A stretch of 64,000 nucleotides of DNA from Paracoccaceae bacterium (GTDB lineage Bacteria > Pseudomonadota > Alphaproteobacteria > Rhodobacterales > Rhodobacteraceae), in NCBI GenBank assembly GCA_021648025.1, contig JAKITO010000005.1, forward strand, positions 84,499 through 148,498. Direction: 5' to 3'. Shown here piece after piece: positions 1-8,941 of this stretch (position 1 is its first letter; each line of letters starts with the position of its first letter). Position numbers and translations under genes: made by a program. The notes beneath the pieces are model-generated. The model searched no databases. It was not told the origin of the DNA and worked only from the letters and a program-made list of their open reading frames with translations.

Positions 1-2841
1 GATAGCCTGCGCCCCTTGCTTGAGGCGCGCACGCAACTGTCCAATCTGATGGCCTATATGGACGGCAAGGCCGGGGCCGAGACATTGATCGAGAAAATCC
101 TGGGCGATCCGGCGTTGTTGTCGGCGGTTTCGTCGGCCTCTGATGCGTCGGCGGATCAAAGCGCGGCCCTGGAGAGCCTGCGGGCACTGACCCCAGAGGA
201 TATTGATGAATCGGACAAAACCGAGGGTGTTTTGTCTGATCTCAAATCCAATGCCCCGGAGGAAGTGCAACAAGGTGATGTAACGGGTGATGTCTTGTCG
301 GACTTGTCTGCGCAAACCGTGGCTGACCAGCCCGAAGATGACAACAGCGCCGCAACTCTGGACGGTTTGCGAAACGTCGAACTGCCAGAGGCCGCGCCGG
401 ACACCTCGACCACCGAAACACTTGCAGAATTGTCGGCCACCAGCCCTAAAGCAGTCGAAGCCGTTGATACAACAGCAGACACGCTCAACAGCCTTGCCGA
501 AGCTGATGTTCCGCAAGAAGTTGAGGACACCACCGACGATCTGTTGGCTGACCTCGCGGCCATTGCCCCTGAGGATGGCGAGGTCGTCGACACAACCACC
601 GATGCCCTGGACAGTCTGGGTGAAATTGAGGTGCCTGAGGCGGTTGAGGACACCACCGACGATCTGTTGGCTGACCTCGCTACCAGTGTTCCGGTCTCAG
701 AATTTGATACTGACGATACGGCCGATGTACTAAGCGGGCTGGCAGATTTGGAGGTGCCGGAAGCCGCAGACGACTCTCCTGATGCTCTTCTTGCTGAGTT
801 GGGTGGCGAAGATTCTTCGTTGGCTGATGTGGTGACAGGCGATGACGCAGACCTTGATGATCTGTTGGGCGATCTGGGTGGCGGCGATGACGCGGCTTTG
901 GATGACTTGCTGGGCGATACTGAAAAAGATGACGACAGCACCAGCAGTGATCTTGACGATCTGTTGGGCGATCTGGCTGGCGACGACGACGATCTTGACG
1001 ATTTGTTGGCAGACACCGGGGCGGATGACTCTGACGATCTTGACGATTTGCTGGGGGATCTGGCTGGCGGCGATGATACCGATCTGGATGATCTGCTGGA
1101 TGGCTTGGATGAGGGTGATGCCACCATTCCGCCCGATAAGGGGGCCACAATGTCTGACGAACCTGAGTTTGCCTTTGGTCAGTTGAGTGCCGAACGCCCC
1201 GACTCTTTGAGGCTGAACCGTAAAAGGTTCCGCATGGCGATCATCGGTGATTTCACCGGACGTGCGGCGCGTGGGGTGTTGGAAACAGGCGAGGCTTTGG
1301 CCAATCGCAAACCCATTCTGCTGGACCCGGATACCGCCGAAGAAGTGATCGAAAGTTTTGCCACCGATCTGGTTTTGCCAATTGGCAAGGACGCGGCCGG
1401 GGTTGCGGTCAAACTGGGGGGATTGGATGATCTGCACCCGGATGAACTCTATGAAAATGTTGCGCTGTTTGGCGAGTTGAATAGCCTGCGTGGCCAGCTT
1501 TCCAGTGGCGCGACGGCTGAAAATGCAGCGAAGCAGCTAAGGGCCTGGGGTGAGAAGCACGGGCAACCCGTGGTGCCGACCAATTCAAAATCGTCGGGCA
1601 ACGCGGTTCCCGCCGATATCAAGCTTAGCGATTTTCAAAAGCTGATTGGCGATACCGAGGCCAAATTGACCCAGCCTTCGCCGATTGACGAACTGATGGC
1701 GCGGATTGTCGGCCCGCATATTCGGGCGATCCCGGACGCCGATGCCACGGCAATGAAGGGCGCGGTGGACGAGGCGCTGTCGTCGGCCATGCGCCTTGTG
1801 TTGCACCACCCGGAATTCCAGTCAATCGAGGCGCAGTGGCGGTCGATCGACCTGATTGCCCGCTCGGTCGAAACCGACGATACGCTGGATGTGATCCTGT
1901 ATGATGTGTCGGCAGAGGAAATTGCCGCCGATCTGGCCTCGGCCGATGATCTGGCGACAAGCGGTTTTGCCCGACTTCTGACCGAAGAGCCATTGGACGA
2001 GGAATTTGGCCGTGGCGGGTATTCTGCCCTGATCGGGCTTTATACCTTTGAAGAAACCCCGCCGCATGCCGAACTTCTGGGCCGTATCGCCCGGGTGGCC
2101 GCGCATGTGGACGCCCCGTTCATCGCCGCAATTACGCCGACGTTTCTGGATACCGCCAAAGAAGATCGCCACAAACTGGTGGCCGAGGCGTGGGATACGT
2201 TACGCTCTATGCCTGAGGCCGGGCATCTGGGGCTGGTGTCGCCGCGGTTCATGCTGCGTCGGCCTTACGGCGCCAAATCCGAACCTATTTATGAGTTTGA
2301 GTTCGAAGAATTCACCATGGCTGTGGGTCTGAAAGGCATGCTTTGGGCCAACCCTGCGGTTCTGGTGGCGATTCTTCTGGCCAAGTCGTTCAAGGAAAAT
2401 GGCGCGTCGATGGAGCTTGGCAAGATCATGGCCTTGGGCGAAATTCCGTTCCACTTTGTCAATGATCAATACGGTGATCAGGTGGCGTTGCCTTGCACCG
2501 AACGCAACATCACGCTGGACAAGATCGAAATTGCCGTGACCCGGGGCATCATGTCGGTGGCCGGAATCAAGGGCCGTGATGAAATTCGGCTGACCTCGTT
2601 TGGGTCCCTTGCCGGGGGTGAAATTCTGGGGCCGTGGACTGGCGCGCCTCCGCCGAAACCATCCCCGCCCAAGCCGGAACCTGTAGCAAAATCAACACAA
2701 GTGGTGGACTCTGAAGACGAAACAAGCGACGATATAGATCTGGACGACCTTCTGGCAGGTTTTTCGGACGATACGGATGATGACGGTGGCGACATTGACG
2801 ACACCGACGCCGAATTGGCCGCTTTGCTGGGCGATCTCTAG
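1..2841 (+). CDS. tssB: T6SS contractile sheath fusion: TssB C-terminus, acidic repeat linker, TssB/TssC-like module (5' end outside window)
   Basis: The frame is open from base 1, so the start lies upstream. Residues are numbered from base 1. Residues 1-45 match the C-terminal signature of the small sheath subunit TssB (LLEARTQLSNLMAYMDGKAG). Residues about 45-380 are a low-complexity acidic linker of repeated DDLLADL / DLDDLLGDL units. A second sheath module starts near residue 384: a TssB-like segment (FRMAIIGDFTGRAARG, then LDDLHPDELYENV) and from about residue 580 a TssC-like domain (EAQWRSIDLIARSV, IPFHFVNDQYGDQ). The tail is again acidic with a DLDDLL motif. Sheath proteins form the contractile tube that drives T6SS firing. 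An in-frame ATG at 1150 with a purine-rich stretch (1137-1143) could start the second module separately. Whether the native product is one fused chain or two overlapping products cannot be told from sequence. Sheath identity is confident; the fusion is inferred from the uninterrupted frame. Confidence 0.82.
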   Translation, partial: DSLRPLLEARTQLSNLMAYMDGKAGAETLIEKILGDPALLSAVSSASDASADQSAALESLRALTPEDIDESDKTEGVLSDLKSNAPEEVQQGDVTGDVLSDLSAQTVADQPEDDNSAATLDGLRNVELPEAAPDTSTTETLAELSATSPKAVEAVDTTADTLNSLAEADVPQEVEDTTDDLLADLAAIAPEDGEVVDTTTDALDSLGEIEVPEAVEDTTDDLLADLATSVPVSEFDTDDTADVLSGLADLEVPEAADDSPDALLAELGGEDSSLADVVTGDDADLDDLLGDLGGGDDAALDDLLGDTEKDDDSTSSDLDDLLGDLAGDDDDLDDLLADTGADDSDDLDDLLGDLAGGDDTDLDDLLDGLDEGDATIPPDKGATMSDEPEFAFGQLSAERPDSLRLNRKRFRMAIIGDFTGRAARGVLETGEALANRKPILLDPDTAEEVIESFATDLVLPIGKDAAGVAVKLGGLDDLHPDELYENVALFGELNSLRGQLSSGATAENAAKQLRAWGEKHGQPVVPTNSKSSGNAVPADIKLSDFQKLIGDTEAKLTQPSPIDELMARIVGPHIRAIPDADATAMKGAVDEALSSAMRLVLHHPEFQSIEAQWRSIDLIARSVETDDTLDVILYDVSAEEIAADLASADDLATSGFARLLTEEPLDEEFGRGGYSALIGLYTFEETPPHAELLGRIARVAAHVDAPFIAAITPTFLDTAKEDRHKLVAEAWDTLRSMPEAGHLGLVSPRFMLRRPYGAKSEPIYEFEFEEFTMAVGLKGMLWANPAVLVAILLAKSFKENGASMELGKIMALGEIPFHFVNDQYGDQVALPCTERNITLDKIEIAVTRGIMSVAGIKGRDEIRLTSFGSLAGGEILGPWTGAPPPKPSPPKPEPVAKSTQVVDSEDETSDDIDLDDLLAGFSDDTDDDGGDIDDTDAELAALLGDL
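521..680 (+). repeat. Repeats inside the acidic sheath linker
   Basis: Two identical 37-base copies lie at 521-557 and 644-680, encoding the EDTTDDLLADLA unit. They sit in a longer series of diverged units that continues to about 1120, where the unit becomes DLDDLLGDL(A/G)GDD. Exact identity of the two 37-mers points to a recent internal duplication or gene conversion, so linker length may vary between strains. Confidence 0.85.
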
Positions 2842-2910
2842 GGATGATTAAATTTGAGACTAAAGACTATTTTTCAAGGCTGACGCGATTTTACGCGAAA
2901 GGACACAAAC

Positions 2911-5073
2911 ATGGCCGAAAGTAAGCCACATGCAGATTCACTCGTCTGGATGTCTGGCAGTTATACAGCCAAGGACATTCTTCTGAAACGGGCTATCGTA
3001 CGCGAAGGCCTTAGCAAACTGACCGAAACGACGATCGAATTCCAGTCAAAGAACAAGGCTGTCAAGCTAGAGGATATCGTCGGGCGCACCATGACAGTGC
3101 ATCTCAAGACGATGGACAACAAAGAGCGGATTTTCACCGGGACTGTTATATCGGTGGAAAATCAGGGTTTCTTTGATGGTTACGGTCAATACGTGGCCGA
3201 AGTACGGCCGTGGTTCTGGCTTTTGACAAGGACACAGAATTGCCGGATTTTCCAGGAAAAGACGGTTATAGATATTATTGACGATGTGCTTTCAGAGCAC
3301 GGATTTTCGGACGTTAAAAAGCGGCAAAGCGGCACGTATAAAACCCGCAGCTATTGCGTGCAATATCGCGAGACGGATTATGATTTCCTTTGCCGTTTGA
3401 TGGAGGAAGAGGGGCTGTATTTCTATTTCGACAACGAAATGAAGTCGAACAGCATCGAAAACCTGGTCATTGCGGATGGGGTTGGTGGCCACTCACCGGT
3501 TCCGATCAATGGCACGATTGAATTCATCGCCCGCGATGATTCCGGCAAGATCCGTGAAGACCATATCGCCGAATGGGCCAAGGAAGAAAGCCTGACACGC
3601 GGAATGGTGACACTTGAGGATTACAACTTCGAGACGCCGACATCCGAACTTAAGGTCAGCAACAAGATCGAAAAGGGCAGCCACAGCCACAAAAAGTTTG
3701 AGATTTATGATTACCCTGGCCACTACCGGGATACCGGGCTGGGTGATGACCGCGCAAAGATGCGGATGCAGGCCGAAGCGATCAAACACAAGCTCTGGCG
3801 CGGGGCATCGTCTGTGCGGACGTTGGGAACGGGTTATACTTTCAAGCTAAAGGAGCATCCTGAGAAGGCGGCAAATGGCGAGTATCTGGTGACGGATGCA
3901 ACCCATTACCTTCAGGTTAACACGGATTACAAAGATCAGGATTTACGCCATGATCTTAAGCCGCTGCGCGCCGATTTCCCGGAAGAAATGAAGGCTGATG
4001 CCTATGCCTGCATCTTTGGGGCGATCCCCAAGGCGGACCAATACCGCGCGCCATTGGTGACCAAATGGCCGACGATTGCCGGTCTGCATACGGCGACGGT
4101 TGTTGGTAAGGACGGAGAAGAGATCTGGACCGACAAATACGGGCGGATCAAGGTTCAGTTCCATTGGGACCGTGTGGCCAAAGAGGGCAAATTGAAAGAA
4201 AAGTCGTCCTGTTGGGTCAGGGTGGTAACGCCATGGTCGGGCAAAAGCTGGGGCTTTGTGGCGGTGCCGCGCATGGGACAAGAGGTGGTCATTCAGTTCG
4301 AAGAGGGCGACCCGGACCGGCCAATCTGTACCGGCATGCTTTATCACAAAGAGACGATGCCGCCTTATCAACTCCCGGAGAATCAGACTCAGGTGGGTAT
4401 TCGTACGGATTCGTCAAAAGATGTCAAAGACGCCGAGGCCTATAACGAACTGATGTTCGACGATCTGGGCGACAAGGAAATGATGCGCGTTCAGGCGCAA
4501 AAAGATCATCAGATGTTGGTTAAGAACAAATCGGTTGTGACGATTGGTCTGGATGCCATTGATGCGGGTGCCCATGATGATGAGGGCAGTTTAAGTCAGG
4601 TGGTCAGGAACCATGTGACCGAGACGATCCTGGAAGGCGATCATTACGAAACGATCGAAACGGGCAAACAGGAGATAAAGATCGACAAGGGCGATCAGTC
4701 TTTGACCATTGCCAAGGGCGACCAAACCATCAAGATCGAGACCGGCAGCAAGGTGCTTGAGATCAAGACTGACAAGACCCAGAAGATCGAGGGTAAGCAC
4801 ACCAAGACAATCACTGGTGACGATACCACCACGGTGAAAACCGGCAACATGAAGATTGATGTCAAAGCCGGCAAGGTTTCCATCAAGGCGGCGATGGAGA
4901 TCAAGCTGGAAGTGGGTGGATCGTCGATCAAGATTGATAATTCAGGAGTGACGATAAAAGGGCCAATCATCAAAATTGCGGCTGATGGTATGGCAGAAAT
5001 GAAAAGTCCGATGACCACGGTGAAAGGCGACGGCATGCTAACCCTTAAGGGCGGCATGACGTTGATCAACTAG
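2911..5073 (+). CDS. vgrG: T6SS tip spike protein VgrG (TssI)
   Basis: VgrG forms the trimeric puncturing spike on the T6SS tube. The 720-residue product has the gp27-like base (RPWFWLLTRTQNCRIF near residue 100, then YCVQYRETDYDFL and LMEEEGLYFYF). It then has the gp5-like OB fold near residues 395-490 (YGRIKVQFHWDR, SCWVRVVTPWSGKSWGF, PRMGQEVVIQFEEGDPDRP). From about residue 560 to the end are repeated short beta strands of the triangular needle (IKI / LEIK / MKIDVK pattern). There is no extra C-terminal domain, so it is not an 'evolved' VgrG with a built-in effector. The start ATG follows an AAAGGA box at 2898. It lies 69 bases after the sheath gene and just before a small gene and PAAR, which is the usual cargo-loading arrangement. 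Confidence 0.96.
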   Translation: MAESKPHADSLVWMSGSYTAKDILLKRAIVREGLSKLTETTIEFQSKNKAVKLEDIVGRTMTVHLKTMDNKERIFTGTVISVENQGFFDGYGQYVAEVRPWFWLLTRTQNCRIFQEKTVIDIIDDVLSEHGFSDVKKRQSGTYKTRSYCVQYRETDYDFLCRLMEEEGLYFYFDNEMKSNSIENLVIADGVGGHSPVPINGTIEFIARDDSGKIREDHIAEWAKEESLTRGMVTLEDYNFETPTSELKVSNKIEKGSHSHKKFEIYDYPGHYRDTGLGDDRAKMRMQAEAIKHKLWRGASSVRTLGTGYTFKLKEHPEKAANGEYLVTDATHYLQVNTDYKDQDLRHDLKPLRADFPEEMKADAYACIFGAIPKADQYRAPLVTKWPTIAGLHTATVVGKDGEEIWTDKYGRIKVQFHWDRVAKEGKLKEKSSCWVRVVTPWSGKSWGFVAVPRMGQEVVIQFEEGDPDRPICTGMLYHKETMPPYQLPENQTQVGIRTDSSKDVKDAEAYNELMFDDLGDKEMMRVQAQKDHQMLVKNKSVVTIGLDAIDAGAHDDEGSLSQVVRNHVTETILEGDHYETIETGKQEIKIDKGDQSLTIAKGDQTIKIETGSKVLEIKTDKTQKIEGKHTKTITGDDTTTVKTGNMKIDVKAGKVSIKAAMEIKLEVGGSSIKIDNSGVTIKGPIIKIAADGMAEMKSPMTTVKGDGMLTLKGGMTLIN

Positions 5074-5078
5074 GTGGC

Positions 5079-5678
5079 ATGGATATGAAAGAGAAGTTCA
5101 AGGATCTCGAAAAGTTCTCCACCGACCCGGTGGCCAAACTTTTGTCGCGTGCCAATGTCATCCTCAAGACACCATTGAAAGCGCCGCCAACCGCCCCGGC
5201 GGCAGTAGTGCTGGAAGAGCTGGAGGAAAAGGGCGCGTTGATAGATCTGCTGCGTCTGCTGGCCATCCTGTTGCCCCCGCGCGAACGGGTTTGGTGGGCC
5301 TGCATGGCGGCGCGCGATTATGTTGGGCCACGTTCTGACGATGATCCACCGTCGCTGGTCGCGTCCGAGACATGGGTGTTCAACCCGTCGGATGAAAACC
5401 GCGATGCGGCCCGCAATTCGATGGACCACGCTTATGTTGATGATGATACGGTGAATTGTGCCTTGGCAGTTCTTTATGCTGACGGGACGCTTGGCCCGGG
5501 CGATCTGGCGCAATACCCGGCACCGGCGGGTGCGTCGGAAACAGCGGCCTTTGCGATGAATATGGTAGCGTTGGGGGAACTTTCTGATAAGTTTGAGGAA
5601 CATGGCCAATTGTTGATTGACCGCGCCCTGAATATCGGGCGGGGTGGCAATGGCAAGGTCACACTGGACGAAGCCTGA
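5079..5678 (+). CDS. T6SS-linked protein of unknown function (DUF6931-like)
   Basis: This 199-residue cytoplasmic-looking protein has no signal peptide or membrane segment. It lies five bases after vgrG and just before PAAR, so it is surely cotranscribed with them. The central stretch ILLPPRERVWWACMAAR and the downstream alanine-rich helical part resemble a family that I associate, from memory, with the label DUF6931 and with VgrG/PAAR loci. Genes in this position are often adaptors that load an effector onto VgrG, or effectors themselves. No catalytic motif is visible, so an adaptor or structural role is only an inference. The family label is less certain than the linkage. Confidence 0.6.
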   Translation: MDMKEKFKDLEKFSTDPVAKLLSRANVILKTPLKAPPTAPAAVVLEELEEKGALIDLLRLLAILLPPRERVWWACMAARDYVGPRSDDDPPSLVASETWVFNPSDENRDAARNSMDHAYVDDDTVNCALAVLYADGTLGPGDLAQYPAPAGASETAAFAMNMVALGELSDKFEEHGQLLIDRALNIGRGGNGKVTLDEA

Positions 5679-5694
5679 ATAGGGAGGACATGAC

Positions 5695-5994
5695 ATGGGA
5701 ATGCCACAAGCCAGACTGAGCGATTTGCACCTGTGCAATATGCCGGTTCCCCCTCCGGCCCCGCCTGTGCCGGCCCCGATGCCGATCATGCCACCGTGCT
5801 GTCCAACAGTGTTGGTCGGAAAATTGCCGGCCGCACGTATGTTGGATATGCACGCCTCGGCCCCACCACATCCGATTGTTAAAGGGTCGGCGACCGTGTT
5901 TATCGGCAAGATGCCGGCCGCACGGATTGGTGATCTTGGGGCTTGCGGTGGGGCGATCCTGAAAGGTGAATTCACGGTTCTGGTTGGCGGCTGA
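5695..5994 (+). CDS. PAAR-domain spike tip protein
   Basis: PAAR proteins form the sharp metal-bound cone on VgrG and can carry cargo. This 99-residue protein is a stand-alone PAAR domain. It has a proline-rich loop near the N-terminus (PVPPPAPPVPAPMP) and the repeated VGKLPAARMLDMHA / IGKMPAARIGDLGACGG signature, ending VLVGG. There is no C-terminal extension, so it is not itself a toxin fusion. A clear GGGAGGA box sits upstream of the ATG. Its place between the VgrG-linked gene and tagH fits a vgrG-adaptor-PAAR unit. Confidence 0.93.
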   Translation: MGMPQARLSDLHLCNMPVPPPAPPVPAPMPIMPPCCPTVLVGKLPAARMLDMHASAPPHPIVKGSATVFIGKMPAARIGDLGACGGAILKGEFTVLVGG

Positions 5995-6002
5995 CGAAAG
6001 AT

Positions 6003-7532
6003 ATGACGGTTACGCTCAAATTCCAGTCCTCGGGCACCATTCCCGGTGATGCCGGACCGATGCAGATGCAGGGCGGCAGCATGACCCTTGGGCGTGGCCC
6101 GGCCAATGATATCGTGCTGCCTGATCCTGACCGGATGCTGTCCAAGAACCACTGTGTGGTTGAGGATCATAATGGCAATGTCCTGGTGGTTGATCTGTCA
6201 ACCAACGGCACGTTTCTGAATTACTCCAAAATCCCCCTGGGCAAGACACCGACGCCATTGAACAACGGCGATGTTCTGTGCATTGGCACCTATGAACTGG
6301 TGGTCGAAATCAGCAGTGATCTGGCCGATATCGGCGACATGATTGCCGCCCCTGCTGCTGCCGCCCAAATTTCACCCGGTGTGGCGGGCAATGCACCTGA
6401 TCCGATGGCGTTGCTGGACGATGCCGGACCGGGTGGGGATTTCCTTGATGATCTGCTGGGGGCCGAAGGCGGCCCGACCGGCCCGTCGCAATTGAACCCG
6501 GTTGACCCGATTGACGATCTTCTGCCGCCCATGGGTGAAGACGAAGACCCGTTTTTCCAAAAACCCATCGACGGGCGCGAAGGCACGGGCGCCAGCCTGC
6601 CCATGCACAACCCATCGGCCAGCGACGCCTTTTCCGCGCCCTCTGTCCCACCCCCCGGGGCCAACCAGATACCGGACGATTGGGATGATTTGCTGGGCGG
6701 TGGCCCGGTGGAATCGCCGCAAGCGCCAGCGCCAATTCCACCGCCTGCGCCGCCCCTTCCTGCCGAGGCACAACATCCCCCGATACCACCGGATGGGACC
6801 AAGTCGAAAAGGCCGCCGGTCCTGCCGCGTGATGATAGCCCGGAAGAACCGGAAGCTGTGCCATCACCGGCAACGCACACACCTGCCGCCGCTCTGGCAG
6901 AGGTGGCCGATTCTGGTTCCAACGATTCTAGTCCCAACGATTCTGGCCCAAGCGACGCCGCCCGGGCGTTTCTCAAGGCGCTGGGCACCGAAAACACCGG
7001 GATAGAAGATAAGGACCTGGGCAAGACCATGGCCCGTATGGGTCGCGTCATGCGCACCTTGATCACAGGCTTGCGCGAGATCCTGATGACGCGCACCTCG
7101 ATCAAGTCCGAGTTTCGCATTGAACAGACAATGATTTCCGCCGGCGGCAACAACCCTCTGAAATTTTCGATCAGCGCCGATCAGGCGATTGAGGCAATGG
7201 TGCGCCCGGCCACCAAAGGCTATCTTAGCCCCGAAACCGCCGCTGAACAGGCGCTTGATGATATCAAGGCACATGAGATTGCGATGATTACCGGCATGGA
7301 GGCCGCCTTGAAGGGCGTGCTGGCCAAGCTGGACCCGGCGATTCTGGCCGGGAAAATCGAAACCAGCAATGCGTTTGGTAGTTTGTTCAAGGGCAAAAAG
7401 GCGCGGTACTGGGAGGTTTACGAGAAAATATATGCCGAGATTTCTGATCAGGCCGAGAATGATTTTCATGAACTTTTCAGTCGCGAATTTGCCCGCGCCT
7501 ACAAGGGTCAGCTTGAAAAGCTGAAAGAATAA
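6003..7532 (+). CDS. tagH: T6SS-associated FHA domain protein TagH (Fha)
   Basis: TagH/Fha proteins read threonine phosphorylation and regulate T6SS assembly. The N-terminal FHA domain spans about residues 20-105, with phosphopeptide-binding landmarks LGRGPANDIVL, SKNHCVV and STNGTFLN. Residues about 110-330 are a long proline- and acid-rich linker holding FLDDLLGAE, PIDDLLPPM and DWDDLLGGG motifs. Residues about 330-509 are the conserved T6SS C-terminal domain (MRTLITGLREILMTRTSIKSEF, cut by LFKGKKARYWEVYEKIY near the end). The DDLL motifs echo those in the sheath-fusion linker. It lies eight bases after PAAR and before tssK. By analogy with Agrobacterium Fha, its likely partner is phosphorylated TssL. 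Confidence 0.93.
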   Translation: MTVTLKFQSSGTIPGDAGPMQMQGGSMTLGRGPANDIVLPDPDRMLSKNHCVVEDHNGNVLVVDLSTNGTFLNYSKIPLGKTPTPLNNGDVLCIGTYELVVEISSDLADIGDMIAAPAAAAQISPGVAGNAPDPMALLDDAGPGGDFLDDLLGAEGGPTGPSQLNPVDPIDDLLPPMGEDEDPFFQKPIDGREGTGASLPMHNPSASDAFSAPSVPPPGANQIPDDWDDLLGGGPVESPQAPAPIPPPAPPLPAEAQHPPIPPDGTKSKRPPVLPRDDSPEEPEAVPSPATHTPAAALAEVADSGSNDSSPNDSGPSDAARAFLKALGTENTGIEDKDLGKTMARMGRVMRTLITGLREILMTRTSIKSEFRIEQTMISAGGNNPLKFSISADQAIEAMVRPATKGYLSPETAAEQALDDIKAHEIAMITGMEAALKGVLAKLDPAILAGKIETSNAFGSLFKGKKARYWEVYEKIYAEISDQAENDFHELFSREFARAYKGQLEKLKE

Positions 7533-7561
7533 CGCCCCAAAACGGGGGATAAACAAGGGAG

Positions 7562-8908
7562 ATGCCTGTGTCCTGGGACAGCAAGGTGCTTTGGACCGAA
7601 GGGTTGTTTCTGCAACCCCACCACTTTCAACAGGCCGACCGGTATACCGAGGCGCTGATCACCGGGCTTGCGGCCCGGTTGCGCCCCTATGCCTGGGGCG
7701 TCAGCGCGCTTGAGATTGACCACGAGGCGCTGAAGGTCGGGCAGTTTGCCCTCAAAGGCTGTGCCGGGCTTACCCAGGATGGGACCGTGTTTCGGGTGCC
7801 CATGGCGGATGATCATCCGCCGGCTTTGGAGGTGCCCGGAACCATCAAGGATTGCGTGGTTTACCTGACCGTCCCTCAGCGCCGCCAGGGTGCTGTCGAG
7901 GTGGACATGTCGGGGGCGGAAATGTCGGCCAGCCGATTGCGCCCCGCCGAACAGGAAGTCACCGATGTCGCGGGAACCGAGAAAAAGCCGGTGGTGCTGG
8001 GCGTTGGCAAGATGCGGCTTCAGTTTGCTCTTGAAGTGGATGACCTGGCGGACCGGTTGGCGATTCCGGTGGCGCGCATCATCGAAGTGCGCCCGGACAA
8101 GGAAATCATCCTGGATTCCGGTTTCATATCCTCGTGTCTGGATATCCGCGCGGCCGCGCCTTTAGAGGCGTTTGTGCGTGAATTGGAAGGGTTGTTGTCA
8201 CACCGGATGCTGGCGCTTGCCGGGCGGATGTCCGAAGGCAGCGCTTCGCGCGGTGCTGCGGACATCTCTGATTTCATGCTGCTGGCGGTGGTCAACCGGA
8301 CGGTTCCGGTTATCCGGCATATGGTCACTATTGAAAACCTGCACCCCGAAGATGTGTACCGTACCTGCGCCGCTTTGGCCGGAGAGCTTTCGGTGTTCAT
8401 GACACCGGACAAACAACCGCCGAAATTCCCAGCCTATAACCACAATGACCTGACGGCCAGTTTCACGCCGGTAATCCGGGTGCTGCGGCAGTACCTTAGT
8501 TCGGTGCTTGAGCAGACGGCGATTTCGATTGCCCTGGAAGAACGCAAATACGGCATCAGCGTTGGCGTCATTGCCGACCGCAAATTGCTGGGCAATTCCG
8601 GGTTTGTGCTGGCGGTGGACGCAGATATCCCGGCCGAAGATGTGCGGCGTCACTTTGCCGGGCAGGCCAAGATCGGCCCGGTCGAGGAAATCCGGCAATT
8701 GGTCAATTCCGCCTTGCCGGGAATTACCCTGCGGCCCCTGCCGGTGGCCCCACGGCAAATCCCCTATCACGCCGGGGTGGTGTATTTCGAAATGGACCCC
8801 GAAAGCCCGTATTGGGCCAAGATGACCACCTCGGGCGGCATCGCGGTGCATGTTTCGGGCCAGTATCCGGGCCTCAAGATGGAGCTGTGGGCGATCCGCA
8901 ACAGTTAA
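7562..8908 (+). CDS. tssK: T6SS baseplate subunit TssK
   Basis: TssK links the baseplate to the TssJLM membrane complex. The 448-residue product begins with the family hallmark VLWTEGLFLQPHHFQQADR and keeps the usual length. Other recognisable parts are LSHRMLALAGRMSE, the mid-region LHPEDVYRTCAALAGEL and the C-terminal FEMDPESPYWAKM. It starts at an ATG directly after AAGGGAG. It is followed closely by tssL and tssM, the order typical of T6SS operons. Confidence 0.96.
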   Translation: MPVSWDSKVLWTEGLFLQPHHFQQADRYTEALITGLAARLRPYAWGVSALEIDHEALKVGQFALKGCAGLTQDGTVFRVPMADDHPPALEVPGTIKDCVVYLTVPQRRQGAVEVDMSGAEMSASRLRPAEQEVTDVAGTEKKPVVLGVGKMRLQFALEVDDLADRLAIPVARIIEVRPDKEIILDSGFISSCLDIRAAAPLEAFVRELEGLLSHRMLALAGRMSEGSASRGAADISDFMLLAVVNRTVPVIRHMVTIENLHPEDVYRTCAALAGELSVFMTPDKQPPKFPAYNHNDLTASFTPVIRVLRQYLSSVLEQTAISIALEERKYGISVGVIADRKLLGNSGFVLAVDADIPAEDVRRHFAGQAKIGPVEEIRQLVNSALPGITLRPLPVAPRQIPYHAGVVYFEMDPESPYWAKMTTSGGIAVHVSGQYPGLKMELWAIRNS

Positions 8909-8941
8909 CGGCGCGATTTCGCGTGATATTTGGGAAAGATG

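Noticed and set aside
156..1150. Long minus-strand and alternative plus-strand open frames inside the sheath linker
   Set aside because: They arise from the biased GAT/GAC/CTG codon repeats. Their translations are low-complexity Ser/Arg or Thr/Trp runs and match no protein family.
5070..6170. 366-residue minus-strand frame across the DUF6931-like and PAAR genes
   Set aside because: It lies opposite well-supported genes with ribosome sites, has no family resemblance and shows the composition of an antisense shadow.
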